Source: Haemonchus contortus
Taxonomy: Eukaryota > Nematoda > Chromadorea > Rhabditida > Trichostrongylidae
Direction: 5' to 3'
Length of the DNA stretch: 64,000 nucleotides
Assembly (NCBI GenBank): GCA_000469685.2
Contig: LS997564.1
Coordinates: forward strand, 8,396,591 to 8,460,590
The notes below the pieces were generated by a model that searched no databases, was not told the origin of the DNA, and saw only the letters and a program-made list of their open reading frames with translations. The translations under genes were made by a program, and so were the position numbers. This document shows positions 43,724-55,394 of this stretch, in pieces (positions within the stretch are counted from its first letter, which is position 1; the number at the start of each line of letters is the position of its first letter).

Positions 43724-45280
43724 AAGAACTTAAACAACAAAATCTGACAAAGACTACTTGCTGCGGTTGCGTCGCGGCCTTCGCACTGGAGCACGTTATT
43801 TTGGTGTGTCTAGGCACGGCGGGAAGGTCTTGATGACAGGAGAGTTCCTCTTTCGTAACTCTGCTTATTGGCGGTTACGTAGCGCGCTCAAACACGTTAT
43901 TTTAAGTTGATTACCAGTTGTAAAAAGTAATTTTCTATGATCAACGGGCTGTTAAACTATAGCTTAGTAATGTATGTCTCTTTCCTGCATGTTTCCTCGT
44001 TCATGTTTCTTCCAAGACCATTGATAGATATTTTCCCACCCCTAGTGAATGACTAGTGAACACTGTTATGTGTTTCTATTTCTATCGCATGCTTCTTGGT
44101 TTGTGTTTCTTCTGAGACAACTGCTGAGTAATGACCTTGATTGATAGAATTCTGAACCCTGATTTAGGAATATGCCAATTTCTATACAATTGATTCATCA
44201 AATCGAAAGAGGCTACGTATGACGATGTTAAAGCCAAAGAGGGGTTTGAAGAACATCCACACGTTGTGTGTAATCGCCAGCGACTATGCAGAAAGAAAAC
44301 AGAAAAGCTTATTAAATAGCTGGGATTGGAACAAAGGCAAGGCATGAGGGCGCGAGGCGAACTTAATCACTTGTGGGAACTCCAAGATCACTGCTCTGCT
44401 CGCATATCGATATGCAGCAAGTTAAAGTTGTTGAATGAAGAGAATAACAGCAGTGAAAAAGCAATGCTCCAACAAAATTAATTAACTCAGCAGTTTATCG
44501 GCAGGAAACTTCCCATTATAATTGGCTAAGCTTGTTGATTTTGAGCAAAATCAAAAAAAAAAACACTTAAGTCGCGGTTCATAGCTCTATAGAATTTCCG
44601 CTTCGTTTCGCATTTCACATTTTACCTGTGCACAAAAACAAAGTTTCTGACCAGCATTGCTAAAACTTTTCCAGATCATAAATTTTCTCAAGATGCTTTA
44701 CCTTCTTATTGTTGCCATTCTCTTCAGTTTTTAATTTTTTACTCGCCATGCTAAAGATATGCAGACGGTGAAAATGTAGTCCTCACACTTGATTAAGCTT
44801 GCCTCGCACCGAGAATGCGAAATGTACTCAAGTGTACAGAAGTTGGCACACCCTCAAACCAGTGCTCAACCCTCTATCAGTGAAGGTCTCAGAAGGAACA
44901 CAAACCAGGAAGCATGCAACAGAAATAGAAACACCGCACCAAACAGTGTTCAGTAGTCACTAGGGGAGGATAACTACCCATCAGTGGTCTTGGAAGGAAC
45001 ATGAACGAGAAAACATGCAGGAAAAGAAACATACATTACAAAACTATAGTTTAACAGCCCGTTGATCATAGAGACTTACATCTTACCACTGGTAATCAAC
45101 TTAAAGTAACATGTTCGAGCGTGCTACGTAACCGCCAATAAGCTGAGTTACGAAAGAGGAACTCTCCTGTCATCAAGGCTTTCCCGCAGTGCCTAGACAC
45201 CAAAATAACGTGCTCCGGTGCGAAGACCGCGACGCAACCGCAGCAAGTAGTCTTTGTCTAGTTTTGTTGTTTAAGTTTTT
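43724..45280. mobile_element. Fold-back element: long inverted repeat with about 460-bp arms
   Basis: The left arm (about 43724-44195) and right arm (about 44827-45280) are inverted copies. Example: left GACAAAGACTACTTGCTGCG and GGAGAGTTCCTCTTTCGTAA both recur in reverse complement near 45245 and 45150. Arm similarity looks about 85-90 percent by eye. The spacer of about 630 bases has no convincing coding capacity. No transposase is visible, so this is a non-autonomous fold-back element by structure. Confidence 0.85.
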
Positions 45281-46506
45281 CTTAAGAACGCTGTGGTAAT
45301 CAAAGTCCAAAGTCCGTGTTGTGAGTGAACGGCGCGCGAAAACTCGTCCCCAGTGACCGCCTACCATAACGAGGTCATCTTGTTTTGGTTATTAGAAGGT
45401 TAATGGTAAATTTACACCCACTATAACAGTATTTAGGAATTGAAAGATAAATTATGAGAACCTGAAGTCATTATAGTTAGGTAATTCTTAAGTTGCAGTA
45501 CCTAAACTATGCAGTAATCTGCATTCAAAGCATGAGCACCGATAAAGCCCTTGTAAGTGGGTGGATAGCCGGCCAAATCCAGCGCACTTTACTCAATCCA
45601 TCAACTCTGGTGATGGTACCCCTCCCTTGTACTGAAAACACCGCCCCATATGCGGAGAAGCCTGCCGCATGCGGCGATCGCGGCGAGCTTACGGTCGCCT
45701 CAACTGTATCCCAGAGTAGCAGCTGTTGGGTAAATCAGCTTGCCCTTGTGTAAAGAACTTATTCGAGGTTAGGGCAACAAAGAGTGCAATGTTGGGTGGG
45801 AGGAGGGCAGCAACCTTCACGACCCGATGTTGAGATTGGTAGTAGACGCGGGTTCTCTCTGGCTGTTCCAGCTACACCTAGGGAGCCTCACGTTCATTCC
45901 AGTAGCCAACCTCAGCTCCGTTAATTGTAATTGTTAATTGTTCTTACTGCTATGTCTACTTATTTATTTACTTATTTATTTGTTTACATGACTCGATGAG
46001 TGTGAAGAAATAAGCTACAAGGGAAAACATATTGGAAGACGAGCAAACTAGAACCAAAAAAGAAAAGATCGGACGATAACTCGTCCCAGTCCTTGACAAC
46101 GCTTAAGATCAGCGGCCATGGAAGTGGCTGTCGACTGCTCTAGAGGGTTGTGGACGGAATATGACTTTCGGATGGATGTGATTCTGAAATGACGGTGTGG
46201 TGAAGGTGAGATGGATGGGTAGGGTTCATTTTTCGTTTGGGGCCGTGTTGTCAGCCCATCGAACTCACCATAGACACTTCTTACGTCCTCTTCACCTCGC
46301 CCCACTTCCACATATGGTTCGGAACCGTCGTCGACGTCAGTCGGATTGTGCTGAACACGAGAAAAGCATTCAGAAACAGCTTTGTCAACGTTCCTACGGA
46401 TTGTCGTATGTGAACGAAAGCGGACGGACCAGCTGGCCGCTTCCACAGGTGCAGTTTGACTTCTCGGGAATGGCTCAGGTAGTAAGTGATGTTTACACCT
46501 TTCCAG
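45281..46506. other. Upstream region of the ThrRS-like gene; 5' exons not resolved
   Basis: The N-terminal exons of the ThrRS-like gene should lie here. A + strand frame around 46320-46480 contains QKQLCQRSYGLSYVNE, which may correspond to the LQRIYGISF segment of ThrRS, and ends at CTCAG|GTAGTAAG in the right phase. I could not extend the model with confidence. TTTA-rich repeats lie at 45956-45985. Confidence 0.4.
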
Positions 46507-49500
46507 CGAATCGCATTCGGTCACTGTCAAAGGCTGAATCGAGAAGAAGGCTTTCTGTTCTTCGATCCGGCCTCTCCGGGATCGCCGTACTGGGGTGCAA
46601 GGACTACTCACGCCTATAATGTACTAGTGAAATTGATTAAGTCAGAATACTTGAAGCATGGATTTAGCGAGGTTTGTTGGCGTCTTTTCCACGGGAGCTG
46701 CTTTGCAAAGGGAGACGGGCAGTAGTACCGTTTTGTGTAATCGGTTCGCTGCACGCGGCGGTCGCGGATCGTTCGCTTCGCCGTTATTACACGCTAGCGT
46801 TCTTCATACACCTCAATCGATATGCGGTCATTATTTTAGGCATGATTCTACCATTAGTTATTTTGGTAATTCTTACCTGCTGTTGCATTCTGCTAAATTC
46901 CTTCGCGCGCGATGTCCCTCTCGCCACGACGCGACAATTTCGATCCTACTGCACCACACCCCTTTGCAAACGTCCTACCAATTTCGTGAACTTCTTCAGC
47001 TCCTAAAGGGATCGCCTTCGAGTGTAGTACGCATGAGTCTGTACGTCGTGCCGCTAAAGTTAGACTTCGCGCGGGGTGGTTGCGACCATTCGTTTCAGGA
47101 CCCTTCACGTTTGAACTGCCCACTAGATCTTTTATAGGTCGGGAGCGTGTAGATAAAAGGATAAAGGATAAAGTTTTTGGCGTTAATCAATCCCGTCCGA
47201 AGGATGCGCCCCCGCACTCAACTTCCATTCAGAATCGTAGTGGCGTAATGAGTGCGTATGTGGCCTTTACAATGACTTGCGGTGGCCAGCCGATGTACAA
47301 GTCAGTGCTTTCCTCCCAGACGAGTCTGGTACCAATTCACCGACCCCGGAGGGATGGAAGGCTTGGTTGGCCTAGGCGGGCATCGATCCGGGATTCGAAC
47401 CCCTGACCGTGCATGTGATATAGTGCGCCACTTGCCACTACGCCACCTCTGCCCTAGCGTGTAGATATCACCTTAATAATCACCAATTTTATCGCGTGTA
47501 ATCAGTATCTTTTATCGTATGTACATCTATGCTGAGAATAGATGCAATGTCTTTTTGGACTCGACCGAGAAAGGGAAGAGTTTCAGGCTGTCACTCCAAA
47601 TATGTATTCTGGCTCCCTATGGGAACCATATGGACGTTGGCAGCATTTTTCCCAAGAGATTTCGAGGTAGGCTAGGTGGGGAAGATCGTATTTCTCCATT
47701 GCTTAGACTCAACATTTTCAGGATTGCGATGATGAGAGCTGATATGCTCACAGTGAGCTGTTCGGGCCATTGCCTATTCTATGGTCACCGGACCCCATCC
47801 TTCACGGAACTACCTATTCGATACTCAGACTTCGGTGTTATTCACAGGTTTACCCATTTTCCTATTGATAGTTTCAAGAATTTCTGAGATCTCAGGGGAA
47901 CGTTGTAGTTCAATCCGATTCAACGATTCCCGGGCAAATCTCCCTCATTTGGACCCCATCATGAGGAAATGACCATCACGAGCCCTTACTGTATCGCTTT
48001 TTGTTTCAAGGAGTAACGGAGTATCAAATCCATTGCCTCTCCCGTACGCTTGCCATCTACTGGAGGACGACTCGCATATCTTCTGTCGACCAGACCAGAT
48101 CGCACATGAAATCAAGGCATGGCTATTTCCCATTTGGGCAGAAAGAGTATAGAAAGACCTACGAAGGCCTATTTCAGAAATGCATCGAATTTATATCATT
48201 TTTATATGAAAAAGTCATGAAATTCACTGTTGAGGCAGAGCTATGCACACGATCACATGATTGCTGCTTGGGAGATGCATTTGTGGGTGATTTCATTTCG
48301 ACGATCCCGTCTAACGAATGGTAGTACGGTGCCGTTACTGGGTCCCTAGCTGAAGGGCGATCTTCAATAGTTGCCTCGCTCGTTCAGGCCGGCCGGGGCA
48401 ACTATCTAAGAATCATCATGGGGCTCTTGTTCCTTCAGCACAAGGAGGAGCAAATATACAGACTTAGAAAGTTAGGGCATGGCCATGTTTTAGCTATGGG
48501 ATGCAACTGAGAAGGTACTCAAGGAAGAATTTCAAAGGAGAGGCAGGACTTTGAAGATGAGAGAAGGAGCGGCGCCGTATTACGGTCCCAAGGTGGGTAA
48601 GGACTGCCGAAAAACTGCGTTCCATCTCTACAATACTGAGAAGTTCAGATAAACCTTAAGCTTCGAGATCCCAACGGACTTTACCATATCTACGGGTCGA
48701 TACAACTAGACGTCGAAATGCCAGAAGGATTCGATCTAGGATATATTGGGTAAGTTCGAAGGACATGCTAGATGGTACAGAAATTTTGGAATTCCATTCA
48801 CCACGGGAGGCAGAATTACAAGGTTACAAGGTTGTAAAGGGTCAGGAAGCGCCACTGAGGCAAGGATGAAGGGTCCTGGCACGACTAGCCAAGGTCGCTG
48901 TGGGCGACAATTTAGTTTTAAGGAGACGGCTACGATGAGCACAGTGAAGGCCATTTATGGTAAGGACCCGACCTGTCTCTTGTGGGAATGGCTAACTCGC
49001 CCTTCTTCAGTCAGATTCTTCTTCACAAAGAATAGTGGGTAGGATTGTGAGGAGAAACAGAAGTTTCCAAACTACCATCCGACTTTTAAGCGACGACCGG
49101 AAACGACATCGACCGGTGCTGATCCATCGTGCAATTGTGCCTCCGGCTGAGACAATCTTGGCGATCATTTCTACCCAATGTGGCGAATGCTGGCCGTTTT
49201 GGTTGTCCCTCCACCAGGTAGGTCTCCTTTCCTTTCTGGCGGAATGCGTTCCGTTACGTCAAAATCCTACTCCCTGAAAGAAGTTCCTACTGTTCAGGTG
49301 AATGTGCTTCCAGTATGTACCGTATCAATCCCATATGCCCGAAGGATAGCAAAGGAGTTCACCGATGCCAACTATGAGGTAGGGAGCTATGTAGGTTTCT
49401 TTTGTGAATGACCGAGACAGCTTCATGTTTCAGGTGGAGGCAAACTTCGAATGCGCAGGGACATTGAATCGTAGAATCAAAAATTCCATCGGATCCAAAC

Positions 49501-50133
49501 CCAACTTCACACTTGTGGTCGGTCGAACTGAAATAGCGAACGGCACCGTGAACGTGCGCACGAGAAACGACTTGGTAAGTCGTACTTAGCGTTTATTTTT
49601 CCAAAACACAGATTCGAAACTTCGTTTTTCTCATCCCAACTTTGCCCATGAGGGCTAGCATCTTTTAGCGTATGCCAAGGAATTCCCGGAAGGGGCGAAA
49701 GAGAAAGCAGATGGAGGTCGTTTTGAGGCTCACCCTTAGGGAACCGGGGAGGGGGAGGAGATTGAACTGAAGCTCACGTCATGTATTGCCGTGAAATTGA
49801 GCATCTACAAAGAAGCATAACGAGTAGGAAGGCTGATTATCGCGTCCAGTAAAGCTTTGGAAGGGGCAAAGACATAGATGAGCCGTGCTCTAACCTCTAA
49901 CACTCGGAATCTAGGAGCGTTCCCCCAGTGAATGTTGGCGTTCGGGTCCCACCAAAGCTTTTGCCCATAATTATCCGTTTTGTCGAAGCATTTGCTTTCA
50001 GGTCTTAGGTGAATTTACCATCAAGGAAGTACTTCGTCAGTTCCGCAGCTTCGAAGAGGACTACAGCACCGATCGGCAATGCATCGAAGCATTCATGCGA
50101 TGTCGTGGTCGAGAACGATCATGGTTCCCGTGA
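46507..50133 (+). CDS. Threonyl-tRNA-synthetase-like protein with altered catalytic motifs (5' incomplete)
   Basis: Eleven phase-consistent exons: 46507-46671, 47587-47666, 47722-47847, 48011-48116, 48178-48282, 48494-48592, 48649-48749, 49091-49217, 49298-49378, 49434-49574, 50002-50133. They give 420 open codons ending in TGA and co-linear with the ThrRS class II core and anticodon-binding domain. Landmarks: SPGS; LIKSEYLKHGFSE; VTPNMYSGSLWEPYGRWQHF; SCSGHC (zinc Cys kept); ELPIRYSDFGVIHR; DDSHIFC (zinc His kept); YYGPK; IHRAI (zinc His kept); WPFWLS; TLNRRIKNS; GTVNVRTRND. Motif 2 is altered: canonical RNE becomes RSN and the GLTRVR-type arginine becomes Tyr (48045). Motif 3 canonical ER becomes ET (Thr codon 49152-49154). 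Exon 4 ends in a GC donor. The gene reads open, so it may be an expressed pseudoenzyme or a slowly decaying paralogue. TGS and editing domains were not found. Confidence 0.8.
47150..47456 (-). mobile_element. tRNA-derived SINE in the first intron of the ThrRS-like gene
   Basis: Near-complete copy on the - strand: head GTGGCGTAGTGGCAAGTGGC, B box in GGTCAGGGGTTCGAATCCCG, body ACCAGACTCGTCTGGGAGG and GCCACATACGCACTCATTAC, tail CTTTATCCTTTTATC. The tail is made of TTTATCC-like units, as expected of a retroposed 3' end. Confidence 0.8.
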
Positions 50134-50779
50134 AGGCCGTTCTAATCACCTGAAGAGTCTGCTAATTCATAATCAATCCATATTATTCAATAGACATGCG
50201 CTTTATTCACAATCTAACAGTTCCCTTTCAACGCACCTCCTACACAACCTTACGGGCGCCAAAGGTCTCCATTACTTACTGATTACTGGCATTATCAACA
50301 AAACAATAGAGTTTTGTTTGTGAGCTGACCAGCTATAAGAGGTGCTAATGTTACCTATCTCTTGACTTAATTTACTACTTTACTCGATTGGATAAAGTTC
50401 ACTGAAGCTGTAATGTTGTTGAAAGTCCATAATATGGATTATGATTACTAAATGTGGAAAGGACAGGAGGTCCACATGGAAGACAAAGGTCCATAAACTG
50501 TCCCTAATAATCTGCTGTTTCCAACCAAAATATCTTGCAGCGCCAAGGGGGTCTCTGACAGGCTCACTGCCTACATTGTTTCCAAGTTAGTTGTCTCTCC
50601 TCCTGGCATATCTTAGTTAGTTGCCTCAAAGCACGGTTCGGATATCTCAACTGTCATCCTAGTTCACAGTTACGAGAAATAATTGCTAAGCCTATATACT
50701 CTTTGAACTTATTCGCACGACAGTCTAAAGGAAAAAAAATAGAGAATAACGCTTTTCAGCGGTGATCAGCCCTATTTTT

Positions 50780-51430
50780 CAGATGCGCCCCTGCACTCGA
50801 CATACATTCAGAAACGTAGTGGCGTATTGAATGCGTATGTGGCCTCTATAGAGACTTGCGGTGGACAGCCGATGAACAAGTTAAAGGCACCGTTTACGAT
50901 AATTTTAAGGTACCCTTTTTTGACGGGAATTCATAGAACTACTCTAGAATAAAGCGATAACAACGAAAAAAGCGCAAAAAACGATGAACAAAAAGAAATT
51001 GAAAGGGTCAAAAAAGAGCTGGAAAGGGGGGTTGGACGAGTTTCACATTGAAAGAACGGCGGTTGAGGGAGTGTTCGGGTGAGTGCAGTTAGGCGACGCA
51101 ATGTCTGCAATAGCAGACAACACACCCAAGCAAACAACTTCGCCCAATGCGAAAGTGATGAACGGCAATTAGATTTCGTAGTCAACCTAGCGAGGGGCGG
51201 AGGCCTCCCGTCCCCCAATGTTCCTGCCCTTATTGTGCCCTATCCAGACCGTTTTCCGACCTCATTCCTGCACAAATGGTATCAAAGGGGGCGTCGAATT
51301 CAAACCATGTGCAGATCTCCGAAACCCTTTTTTTCGTGAACAGTGCCTTTAATGCTTTTATCCTCCCAGACGAGTCTGGTTCCAATTAACCGACTACGGG
51401 GAGATGGAAGGCCTGGGTGGCCCACCCGGG
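50780..51430 (-). mobile_element. SINE copy split by a MITE
   Basis: SINE body sequence on the - strand is present at 50780-50880 (ATGCGCCCCTGCACTCGAC, GTATGTGGCCTCTA) and resumes at 51353-51430 (TTTTATCCTCCCAGACGAGT, AATTAACCGACTACGG). The break falls at TTAA and is filled by the element at 50881-51352. The tRNA-like head end is degraded. Confidence 0.75.
50881..51352. mobile_element. MITE with TTAA borders nested in a SINE
   Basis: The left end TTAAAGGCACCGTTTACG and the right end CGTGAACAGTGCCTTTAA are inverted copies with two mismatches, and TTAA flanks both sides, as for a TTAA target duplication. The interior shows no transposase. The host SINE gives a clean empty-site comparison. Same family as 12580-13092. 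Confidence 0.75.
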
Positions 51431-53319
51431 TAACATGGTGGTTGATATACGATCTTATTTACCAAGCGCAGATAAGACTTATTAACATCAATTGAATGGA
51501 CTGGATCAGGGACTTCGGGTCCCTTCTGAGCCCTTTATTCTTCAAGGAGGCAACCCAACAAAAGCCAAAGCATGCAAAAAACATGTCTGTAGTAATCTGC
51601 AAAGTCTGCAAAGCCATGCTATCGCAAATTGTGCTTTTGAAGCTGATTGGGACAACGTACATAGAACTGGGACGCTTCTCTGTACAATAAACCTTGCCAC
51701 TGATTAAGCCATTTTATAAGCTCAAAGTATGTCAGCAGCAATTTTCCGAACACCCTTATTTTTTCTTTGCAGATTATGGAACGCTAGCTACCGTAACTTC
51801 GCTACGCAATGTTGCTGATCTTAGAACCCTTTGAATAGGCTCGTTCCTAAACCTCCTCTCGAGTCTCCATGTACGGGCTTCAATGAACCTCGGCAGTTCT
51901 CTTGAGTGAGGGATGCTGCAGTTCATTTTGGCTGAATACCCCTATATTTCTACCAAACTCTGTCTACTTTAAGTAGTTCCCCGGTATGAGTTGTGACAGG
52001 AATACTGTTTACCACTGAAAGTACAAATAAATTACCTGTATATGCGTTGACCGATGTTATCAGTGTAGTCATCAAATTCATTCTACCAAAAAAAAAGAAT
52101 CATTCCCGTAAAATGTACAACTGAGTAGGCGCAGCTCCCCCTAGGTCCACCACTACATATGTACTTTTACTGGTTCACTTTTAGGTCTTGCATTCTGGTG
52201 TTCATTTCAATTTGGCTTCATCAAACTTATTATTTTGGACTGAAGTTTACATTTTCATAGGTATTTTGTGGAAGAACTTGACTATGATTTTTGGCAGTTT
52301 CAATTATATCTGATAATGCTGTTTATACACAATCAAATGCTATGGCGATTGTGATTAGAAGTCGAATTGGTGGCGCATACCAGAACAATGGCAAATGAAC
52401 GATCCACAATCCTTAATTAGCTCCTAATCAGAGAGTATTCTAGCGTGATCTATCTACAAATGAGTAGGTAAGGGAGATACCGATTTCTCCCTCTCTATAA
52501 CCGAGCGAATTCGACAGCCACCCCTGATCAGAATTATTGAAACGACCACAAGAATGGGATAGGTGAATGGTGGAGGAGGAAGCTTCTATGAGTTTTTTTA
52601 GCAGTTTTCTATTTTCTCGAACAGATTCCCTTTCTTTCTTGAATTTAGCGAAACCTACTCATTCGAAAAACACCCAAAAACTCCCACGCCAAGGTGAGTT
52701 CACCTTGGAATATTTGCATACGATACCTTTCTGTGTTGTGTCCGCGAAATTGCAGAAAACGGGGTGTTCCAAATCGTTTGATCACTGGAACTTTTTCAAT
52801 CGGAACGACGTTGTTTAATGATTGATTTCCGTCGGGTCGACAAGTTTTTGTCTGCCGCTTGAACGCCGTTGTGATATTCTTGTCGTTCTGTCTGCTCTCG
52901 CTTCGTGTATGATAGAGAAAAATGAGAACATTTTTCATTTGTAATGAATGCAGCTTGTTCTTGATTTTGCAGCGTTTCCTTTATAATTTAATTATTTATC
53001 TAATTATTTGATTATTCGCCCTGAATTACATCTACAAATTCGCTAATAATTTCTAATATGATTCCCGAAAAAGTAGGGATTCGCGAAACTTTCGTTGTAC
53101 AGCGTTAACTTATGTCTTATGTCTGACGAATTTATGATGTCAAATTCATTCTGATAGATTCTCATAATAGCAGTTATGTTTGGGCGATTTTGAGTCGATT
53201 ACAAAAAGGTAATTTTAAACTTTTTGATGAGAATGATTGTCAAAATTTTTACTAGAAATTTTGGTATATCTCGTCGTAACATTGACCTTATCTGATGATA
53301 TTCCCCATTGCCTTCACTT
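51431..53319. other. No gene recognised
   Basis: AT-rich sequence. A weak SINE-like trace (ATGCTATGGCGATTGTGATT, AAGTCGAATTGG) lies at about 52338-52375. Short open frames at + 52567-52818 and - 52645-52938 have no recognised domain. Confidence 0.4.
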
Positions 53320-53326
53320 CCTAGTT

Positions 53327-53439
53327 TTCCAGCTGAGACATCGTCATAAAATTACCACGGGATGTTATTCAAAGTGTTATCAGTACTGGCTGGCCATTAC
53401 TGATAACCGCCGACTGGCTGAAGAGCGGCTGCTTTGATC
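53327..53439 (+). CDS. Possible last exon of an unrecognised gene
   Basis: After the acceptor CACTTCCTAG an open segment reads FQLRHRHKITTGCYSKCYQY and on to a TGA at about 53437-53439. It is basic and Tyr/Cys-rich, and could be the C-terminal tail of a membrane protein, but no partner exon is identified and it could be chance. Confidence 0.2.
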
Positions 53440-54068
53440 ATTACCAATCGTCATATCACTGTATTGAAGCAACTCAGCAACTTCTAAATCCCTTAATCCG
53501 TCGTGTTATACGATTATTCTTTGCCAGTCATCCGCTAGGATTGTTATATTATATGCAACATATTCGAACTATAAAATAAATTTTATTCTACACTATTTAT
53601 GTTATTTATCACTAATTACATCAAAGGATTTCTTCTGCGGAGTTGAGAGGTTGAACCATGAGCGACGTCCTAGACGGGAGTCGTACCCTTATCTGTGATT
53701 TCTGGATACAAAGATCTGATGGTTACACGTTCAAGGTGGTTACCAAAAACCATAAGTGACCCATCCTCATGAGTTCCTTAGTTTACACTAGCAGTATTAC
53801 TATACCATATAATTGTATTGATACTGCGTTATGAATGCGATTGGACGTTACAAATTGTATTGGTAGCTTTCTCCCACCTCCTTTCTTTTCCTTTCCTTCC
53901 CTACTCCTTCTTCATCACATTTCATTTATTTCATTTCATTTATTGGAGACGTGAACAAAAGTCAATCACATGCCTCGTAATAGTTTTACTCATAACTATC
54001 AATTACTATCACTTGCAACCACTCATTACCAATCATGTATGTCATTAAATCGCTTTAATTTTTGTCAG

Positions 54069-55004
54069 TTTTGTCGCTGTACCATCAAATTCTCAACGAC
54101 CATGAGCGCTTTGTACTATACATATTTGTAGATTGTTCAAACATGCGTCTTGCGGCGTTTCTTAACGTCAACTATGAAGGGGATGATCTTCTGCCATTGA
54201 TGCTTGTCGTCTTCAACCTTGTGCCTGTAGCGATCTTTCTGACTCTAATGTCGTTCACCATCGTCGTGAACTTTGGTGTTGCTCTCGTTGTACAGAGTAA
54301 GTACTTAGCCACTGTCATTTTTGAAAATCGTCAAAATCAGAATTACCTATGTTTCTGAGAAAACCTACGAGTACAGCCTACGCCTACAACACCGGTGCAG
54401 GTGTGCTTATTGGGTCATTTCAATGGGAAAAAATCAGGTGGTGTGGTGGCAAGTGGCGCACTATGTCACACGCATGGTCACGGGTTCAACGCCCGGATCG
54501 ATATCCGCCTAGATCACCCAAGCCTTTCATCCTTTCGGGATCGGTTTGTTGGCACCAGACTCGTCTGGAAGGATAAAAACACTGACTTCTACACTTGCTG
54601 ACCACCGCAATGCATTGTAGGCCACATATTCCGTTGAAAGTCGAATGCGGGGTTTACCCTTCAGGCGGGATTGACGCACGCCCAAAGACTTTAAAGACTT
54701 TTTATTGAGAGTCTGGGCTAATTCGCATATTGGTATTATAGAGTATACCTACTGTTAACCCAGTTCTAGAACGAAATTGATACAGCTCATTTTGTTCGAC
54801 TTTTCCGCCTCTTTTCTGCATTTATCCAATATTTCAGTGGCTGCATTGGTACTGTGTCTTGCATGGCTGGTACCGTGTATGATAGTATGCTCGATATCGG
54901 CCCTGGTCGTTTGGCAGACTATTCAATTCACTCGATTCGTCATCGGAAGCTATGTGGAACGAAGTTTTAGCAAAACCATCTCATCGCAACAGAAATTTTA
55001 CTGA
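54069..55004 (+). CDS. 3' end of a multi-span membrane protein gene
   Basis: Two exons, 54069-54296 and 54838-55004, join in phase (CAG A|GTAAGT to TTTCAG|TG) and end in TGA at 55002-55004. The roughly 131 residues contain at least three hydrophobic stretches: one near LLPLMLVVFNLVPVAIFLTL running into FTIVVNFGVALVV, and one after the junction in ALVLCLAWLVPCMIVCSISA. A short polar C-terminal tail follows (SYVERSFSKTISSQQKFY). The spacing resembles the last helices of a nematode receptor or transporter, but I cannot name the family. A SINE sits in the intron. Upstream exons are not identified; the first exon here starts with an acceptor in phase. Confidence 0.6.
54435..54715 (+). mobile_element. 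tRNA-derived SINE in the intron of the membrane protein gene
   Basis: Head GGTGGTGTGGTGGCAAGTGG (A-box-like), B box area CACGGGTTCAACGCCCGG, body ACCAGACTCGTCTGGAAGG, AAGTCGAATGCGGGG and GGGATTGACGCACGCCCAAA, then an AAGACTTT-rich 3' end. Confidence 0.75.
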
Positions 55005-55158
55005 CACTCTACCTACTAACTCAATTTTGACCTTTGTCTTTACGGGCTTGTTCATGCCGATCTCTTTCACTTCTTTTTTTTTTCGTTTTGCACTTTTCCA
55101 GTCATTACTTTTTGATGTTGTTAAGTTGAACCGTGAAGTTGATTTTATGACCGTGAAT

Positions 55159-55164
55159 AATAAA
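55159..55164 (+). promoter_or_regulatory. Polyadenylation signal of the membrane protein gene
   Basis: AATAAA about 155 bases after the stop codon at 55004, on the coding strand. Confidence 0.5.
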
Positions 55165-55394
55165 CAATATGAAAAACTGATGCGTTAAATGACTTTCATA
55201 GAAAATTCCCCAAGTAACATTAATAAAAAAATCCCTCCCAAATCTATGATCGGTAGCTTAGGCAGGGCTGATTACTACACTCCGCGTGAAGGTAGGCTTT
55301 GATCAAGGGCATCGAAAATCTGGGCCCAACAAACCTTAAAAGACATCAGCCCTGTCTAACCAAAGATCACTGCAGTTCACCTCTAGTTAGAACT

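Noticed and set aside
46048..46611. 187-codon - strand open frame
   Set aside because: Antisense to the first ThrRS-like exon and its upstream flank; composition looks like a shadow frame and no domain is visible.
46674..47006. Open + strand frame with a hydrophobic helix (YAVIILGMILPLVILVILTC)
   Set aside because: It lies in the intron between two ThrRS-like exons that join in phase, has no supported partner exon, and overlaps the approach to the SINE insertion.
54435..54510. tRNA gene call for the tRNA-like head
   Set aside because: The A and B boxes are present but no intact cloverleaf or acceptor stem is apparent, and the segment continues into the repeated SINE body.
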